Shown: positions 59,675-64,000 of the stretch, piece by piece | How the letters are laid out: each line of letters begins with the position of its first letter | Numbering within the stretch: position 1 is the stretch's first letter | The notes under the pieces: model-generated | Told to the model about the DNA's origin: nothing | What the model saw: the letters and a program-made list of their open reading frames with translations, nothing else | Database searches by the model: none | Source: Mesostigma viride | Lineage: Eukaryota; Streptophyta; Mesostigmatophyceae; Mesostigmatales; Mesostigmataceae | Assembly: GCA_009746045.1 (NCBI GenBank) | Contig: RPFO01000072.1 | Span: 79,001 to 143,000 of the forward strand | Length of the DNA stretch: 64,000 nt | Direction of reading: 5' to 3' | Program-made: the position numbers and the translations under genes

Positions 59675-60395
59675 TTTCAGCTTTCATGGCTGTCATGGCT
59701 GTCATGGCTGTCATGGCTGTCATGGCTGTCATGGCTGTCATGGCTGTCATGGCTGTCATGGCTGTCATGGCTGTCATGGCCGTCATGGCCGTCATGGCCG
59801 TCATGGCCGTCATGGCCGTCATGGCCGTCATGGCCGTCATGGCCGTCATGGCCGTCATGGCTGTCATGGCTGTCATGGCTGTCATGGCTGTCATGGCTGT
59901 CATGGCTGTCATGGATGTCATGGATGTCATGGCTGTCATGGCTGTCATGGCTTTCAGCTTTCATGGCTGTCATGGCTGTCATGGCTGTCATGGATGTCAT
60001 GGATGTCATGGCTGTCATGGCTGTCATGGCTGTCATGGCTGTCATGGCTGTCATGGCTGTCATGGCTGTCATGGCTGTCATGGCTGTCATGGCTGTCATG
60101 GCTGTCATGGCTATCATGGCTGTCATGGCTGTCATGCATGGCTGTCATGGCTGTCATGGCTGTCATGGCTGTCATGGCTGTCATGGCTGTCATGGCTGTC
60201 ATGGCTGTCATGGCTGTCATGGTTGTCATGGCTGTCATGGCTGTCATGGCTGTCATGGCTGTCATGACTGTCATGGCCATTGCGGCTGTCCTTGTGCTGT
60301 CTTGGCTGTCCTTGCTGTCATGGCTTTCAGCTTTCATGGCTGTCCTTGCTGTCTTGGCTGTCATGGCTGTCATGACTGCCATGACTGCCTTTGTT
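59675..60395. repeat. 9-bp minisatellite (CATGGCTGT)n
   Basis: About 75 units of CATGGCTGT with CATGGCCGT (59,778-59,860) and CATGGATGT variants. A phrase with TTGCGGCTGTCCTTGTGCTG occurs at both edges (59,629 and 60,281), as if a longer segment had been duplicated. All frames across it (Cys-His-Gly, Ala-Val-Met, Trp-Leu-Ser) are artefacts of a unit of three codons. Confidence 0.96.
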
Positions 60396-62408
60396 GTCGC
60401 CACAAGGAGGTCATTGCATGCATTAAGACTGACTAAGCGGCTTGCATCGCTGACTTGTGCCTACTTGTTTTTCTGGGTTATTTGCATAGCTGTATTGCTT
60501 GCATTGGTGGCTGTCTTTGATTGTTTGCCTTGCTGGCGCAAGTTATTGATGGAACCTAAGCCTCTGTTGAGAGGTCACGGAGCACTCAAGTGCTGTACAG
60601 AATGTGGGCCGATTTTTGGCAGGTAACCACCCAACATTTTCCGAATCCAACCCTAGCCTTTGAACACCTGAGCAGGCCCCACCCGCAGCCTCAGCTAGGT
60701 ATCTACTATCTAGGGATTGGCAGATTGGGGGTGTGATATCATCACTGTGGTAGGTGTTTGCTGTGCTTGCTGCATGTTTGCTGGCTTGCGTTGGCATGTC
60801 GGTGGCTTGATGGCTTTCTTGCAGGCATCATGTGCATCTCTCACGTTGCTGATGTGAACAGCCATGTCTGTGCTACATTCGGTTCACAAGTGATGTTCTG
60901 TGTTTCCATTACCTTGGCCAGAGCTGAGCTGATGGTGCTGCGCGCCAATAACTAGCTAGCCTGACGGCCAGCATATAAAAGTCACATGTGCTGCCTACCT
61001 CAATCCTGAACTGGCTGGCTGCATTAGAGTGTGACCATGTAATTCACTTTGTTGGAATAATGCCATGTATCTGTGGGTTTCTCGCCCTTACTCTGTATAC
61101 AACTTCTTCAAGACATCTTCTTCAAATCATCTTCTTCAAGACAACCAAGTGCACACCCAAATGCTAGGCTGTTTTATTGTTGTACTTTTTATTATTGTAG
61201 TTGATGTCCCAAGAACATAGTAATACTGCGACATACCATCTGCATATCCCATGGAGAAGTCCTCATTGCCTGTATGCCTGATTCTCCCCCCCGCCAGTTC
61301 CGGTAGAGATCCACTACATGCATTGCCCTTGTGAAGCATGTATCAAGAGTACCCATCATAGCTGCGCATATGAAGTGAGACAACTATGCTCGCAGATGGT
61401 GCACGTAATCTTAGTTCCATTTTGTTCACGTGACTTGTGTGAGACACACCACTTAAACAAAACAAGGCTACACATTAATTTCCATCTCCATGCTTTCCAT
61501 CCTGTGGGGAAGCGCCCGCGTGTGCAAACCCGCGGGAGGCACGCCAGACAGCTCCCCTAGGGCAGCGTGATGCTGTATAGATAGATGTTGTAGTTAGTAA
61601 TGCTGTTAGATAGATGTCGTAGGTGGCTGATGTAGATAGCTTAGACCGGTAGGACTGTTTGCACCCACCCATCCATCCATCGGGGGTAATGCTCCGTGAC
61701 TCCCCAACGGGAGCACGAGAATAATTTATTAATTAATTAATTCCATCTCCGTGCATTCTTTATTCCATTTTGGTTTTTGTTATAATTATTACTCTTTACT
61801 TTGTCTTTATTTATTATTGTTCTTATGAGTACCATTTACGTTAAATCTTTTCTTTTTTCTTTCTTTCCTTTTCCTTTTTCTTTTTCCCTCTGTAATGTAT
61901 ACTCCTTACTTTTTATTTTAGCCCCTTCGTGTATCAAGGAGACAACGTGTATGTGCGTATGTGTTCCCTCTTTTCCTTCTTAGTTTTGGTTGTTTTTGTT
62001 GCTGCTGGTGGTGTGTGTGTGTGTGTATGTGTGTGTGTGCATGTGTGTGTGTGTTTTCCCCATCAACATTTCTCGCTACCCTCTGTCTAGCTCCCTCCAT
62101 GCAGGTCTTCCTAGAGATAGCCACGCGGCTTCCGCGGCCTTCGCGTCTTTCCTATCAGAAAACTACCCTAGTCCTTCCACGGCGTTGGATCGCCATGCGT
62201 CCAGGCATAGTTGTCTCACTTCATATTCATCATCCTGAACGACTCGAAAACGCGGAAAAGATAACGGCAGGCTCGAGCTACCATGGACCGGATTCCCCCG
62301 ATTTCTGGCCTGCGCTGGTTGTCTCCTTGATCTTTTCACGTTCGTGCTCTCTCAACCCTACCAAGTAGAATCCCTATCAACCCTACCCCTCCCTCCCATA
62401 TCCCATAT
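60396..62408. other. Gene-free stretch
   Basis: No supported gene. Contains a hairpin-like CTCCCCAACGGGAG followed by TTAATTAATTAATT (61,700-61,742), a CT/T-rich region (61,790-61,920) and a (GT)n tract (62,010-62,053). Confidence 0.45.
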
Positions 62409-63752
62409 GTAACAAGCTCCCATATCCCATGCTCATGGCTCCCCACCCTACCCAACAGCTGCACCTCATGCCCACTGCTTACACCATGGTTGTCATGCCA
62501 AACTGCTGCCATGGCCGTCATGGCTGTCGTGGCTGTCGTGGCTGTCGTGGCTGTCGTGGCTGTCGTGGCTGTCGTGGCTGGCGTGGCTGGCGTGGCTGGC
62601 GTGGCTGGCGTGGCTGGCGTGGCTGGCGTGGCTGGCGTGGCTGGCGTGGCTGGCGTGGCTGGCGTGGCTGGCGTGGCTGGCGTGGCTGTCGTGGCTGTCG
62701 TGGCTGTCGTGGCTGTCGTGGCTGTCGTGGCTGTCGTGGCTGTCGTGGCTGTCATGGCTGTCATGGCCGTCCTGGCAATTGCCAGGGGAACTCGGTGAGT
62801 GCCAGTTCAAGATGCTCGAGGGCAAGTGGGCTAGGGCGTTTGGCAATGCGCACGCAGGTGCATGCCGGACACTTGTTCTTTGTAACGTAGTACAGGCAGT
62901 GCAGACGGGCTGGACATGCAAATACTTGCTGTCCTTAGCAAGTGGCCAGCCCAAGCAAGATGCACATGCATGCAACCCATCGCTGTGTGTAATGTCTTGT
63001 ATCCACACTCCGTAGGTACCTGGCATGCACATGGTCTGAACTTGCAGAATTTCACTCCAACAACATGTGGCTGGCAGCAAGCATTGAGGTAACTGCAACT
63101 GTAAATCTGTAATGACTAATCTCACGCATCCAGGAATAGTTGTCTCCATTATTGTATATGTGCATCTTGCTTGGGCTGGCCACTTGCTAAGGACAGCAAG
63201 TATTTGCATGTCCAGCCTGTCTGCACTGCCTGTACTACGTTACAAAGAACAAGTGTCCGGCATGCACCTGCGTGCGCATTGCCAAACGCCCTAGCCCACT
63301 TGCCCTCGAGCATCTTGAACTGGCACTCACCGAGTTCCCTTGGCAATTGCCAGGACGGCCATGACAGCCATGACAGCCACGACAGCCACGACAGCCACGA
63401 CAGCCACGACAGCCACGACAGCCACGACAGCCACGACAGCCACGACAGCCACGACAGCCACGCCAGCCACGCCAGCCACGCCAGCCACGCCAGCCACGCC
63501 AGCCACGCCAGCCACGCCAGCCACGCCAGCCACGCCAGCCACGCCAGCCACGCCAGCCACGCCAGCCACGCCAGCCACGACAGCCACGACAGCCACGACA
63601 GCCACGACAGCCACGACAGCCACGACAGCCACGACAGCCATGACGGCCATGGCAGCAGTTTGGCATGACAACCATGGTGTAAGCAGTGGGCATGAGGTGC
63701 AGCTGTTGGGTAGGGTGGGGAGCCATGAGCATGGGATATGGGAGCTTGTTAC
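62409..63752. repeat. Large inverted repeat (palindrome) with 9-bp minisatellite arms
   Basis: Left arm 62,409-62,967 and right arm 63,158-63,752 are reverse complements with only scattered differences, separated by 190 bp. Each arm holds unique sequence outside (GTAACAAGCTCCCATATCCC), an array of GTCGTGGCT and GGCGTGGCT units, then about 200 bp of unique sequence. The arms differ in length by 36 bp, four 9-bp units. Open frames on both strands mirror each other and are not genes. Confidence 0.95.
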
Positions 63753-64000
63753 ATTGGTTGGTTGCTTTGGTGCGGTCTTGTGCGTGCATGACAACATGAG
63801 CGTGCGTGTACGTATACAAATGTTTATGGGAACAAGCAATACACGCCAACCAGCCGGCCGGCCAGCCAGCAACCAAAAGCAAGGAAGCAAGCGTGGAAGC
63901 AGGATGTATACATGCAACGAGTTCACTAAGGGAACCATGATGTGCTAGATATTACCTGCTGTCATATTAGTCTCTTTCTGAAGGACGAATCCTGCTTTTC
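63753..64000. other. Right edge, nothing recognised
   Basis: Unique-looking sequence with a short CCAGCCGGCCGGCCAGCCAG run. No gene. Confidence 0.45.

Noticed and set aside
59553-60626. Cys-His-Gly, Ala-Val-Met and Trp-Leu-Ser repeat proteins, including metal-binding-like CHG repeats
   Set aside because: The 9-bp unit keeps frames open on both strands; there is no start context or flanking coding sequence.
62336-63948. Mirrored plus- and minus-strand proteins at the right end
   Set aside because: They are the same frames seen twice because the two arms of the palindrome are reverse complements.

Overview
The window is repeat-dominated nuclear DNA of a eukaryote. Coding pieces are interrupted by GT-AG introns, several elements belong to eukaryote-only superfamilies (piggyBac, PIF/Harbinger, Mutator/FAR1 type, tyrosine-recombinase retrotransposon), and satellites are very long. 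The FAR1-type Mutator transposase with a SWIM finger and the CACGTG-rich DNA suggest the green plant lineage. A large-genome green or charophyte alga (Chara-like) is my guess, not something the sequence proves. I see no rRNA, CRISPR, credible tRNA or clear host housekeeping gene.

Layout. At 1-2.2 kb is a piggyBac transposase relic (minus strand), cut by a 24-bp minisatellite. From 3.9 to 15 kb is a nest of dispersed repeats around a tyrosine-recombinase (YR) retroelement at about 8.25-13.0 kb. This element has a broken Gag, an intact reverse transcriptase-RNase H frame, a 2A-like peptide and a frameshifted tyrosine recombinase. Two further Gag relics of the same family lie at 7.0-7.5 kb (minus) and 15.2-16.0 kb (plus). 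From 16.4 to 30 kb is mostly gene-free DNA with SINE-like repeats, a pentanucleotide array, a foldback repeat and a three-part microsatellite. A 13-bp satellite fills 30.4-33.2 kb.

From 35 kb the structure is nested. A 339-bp tandem repeat is followed by a 3.07-kb element with 116-bp inverted ends and no transposase (36,023-39,094). Starting 127 bp further on is a 13,758-bp Mutator-like element (39,222-52,979) with 128 bp of perfectly matching inverted ends. Inside it one minus-strand gene can be followed through seven exons whose phases all agree. It would encode 1,732 residues: a secretory-type N terminus and unknown region, a giant Asn/Ser tract, then FAR1 finger, MULE transposase, SWIM finger and AT-hook. 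Right of it lie duplicated flanks (53-54 and 58.4 kb), a satellite touching a PIF/Harbinger relic (55.6-56.7 kb), a 9-bp minisatellite (59.7-60.4 kb) and a large palindrome (62.4-63.75 kb).

The coding content is therefore almost wholly transposons. The transposase pair D+E at 43-47 kb and the RT-RNase H frame at 9.7-12.4 kb look best preserved. Coordinates of repeat edges are read by eye and may be off by a few bases.
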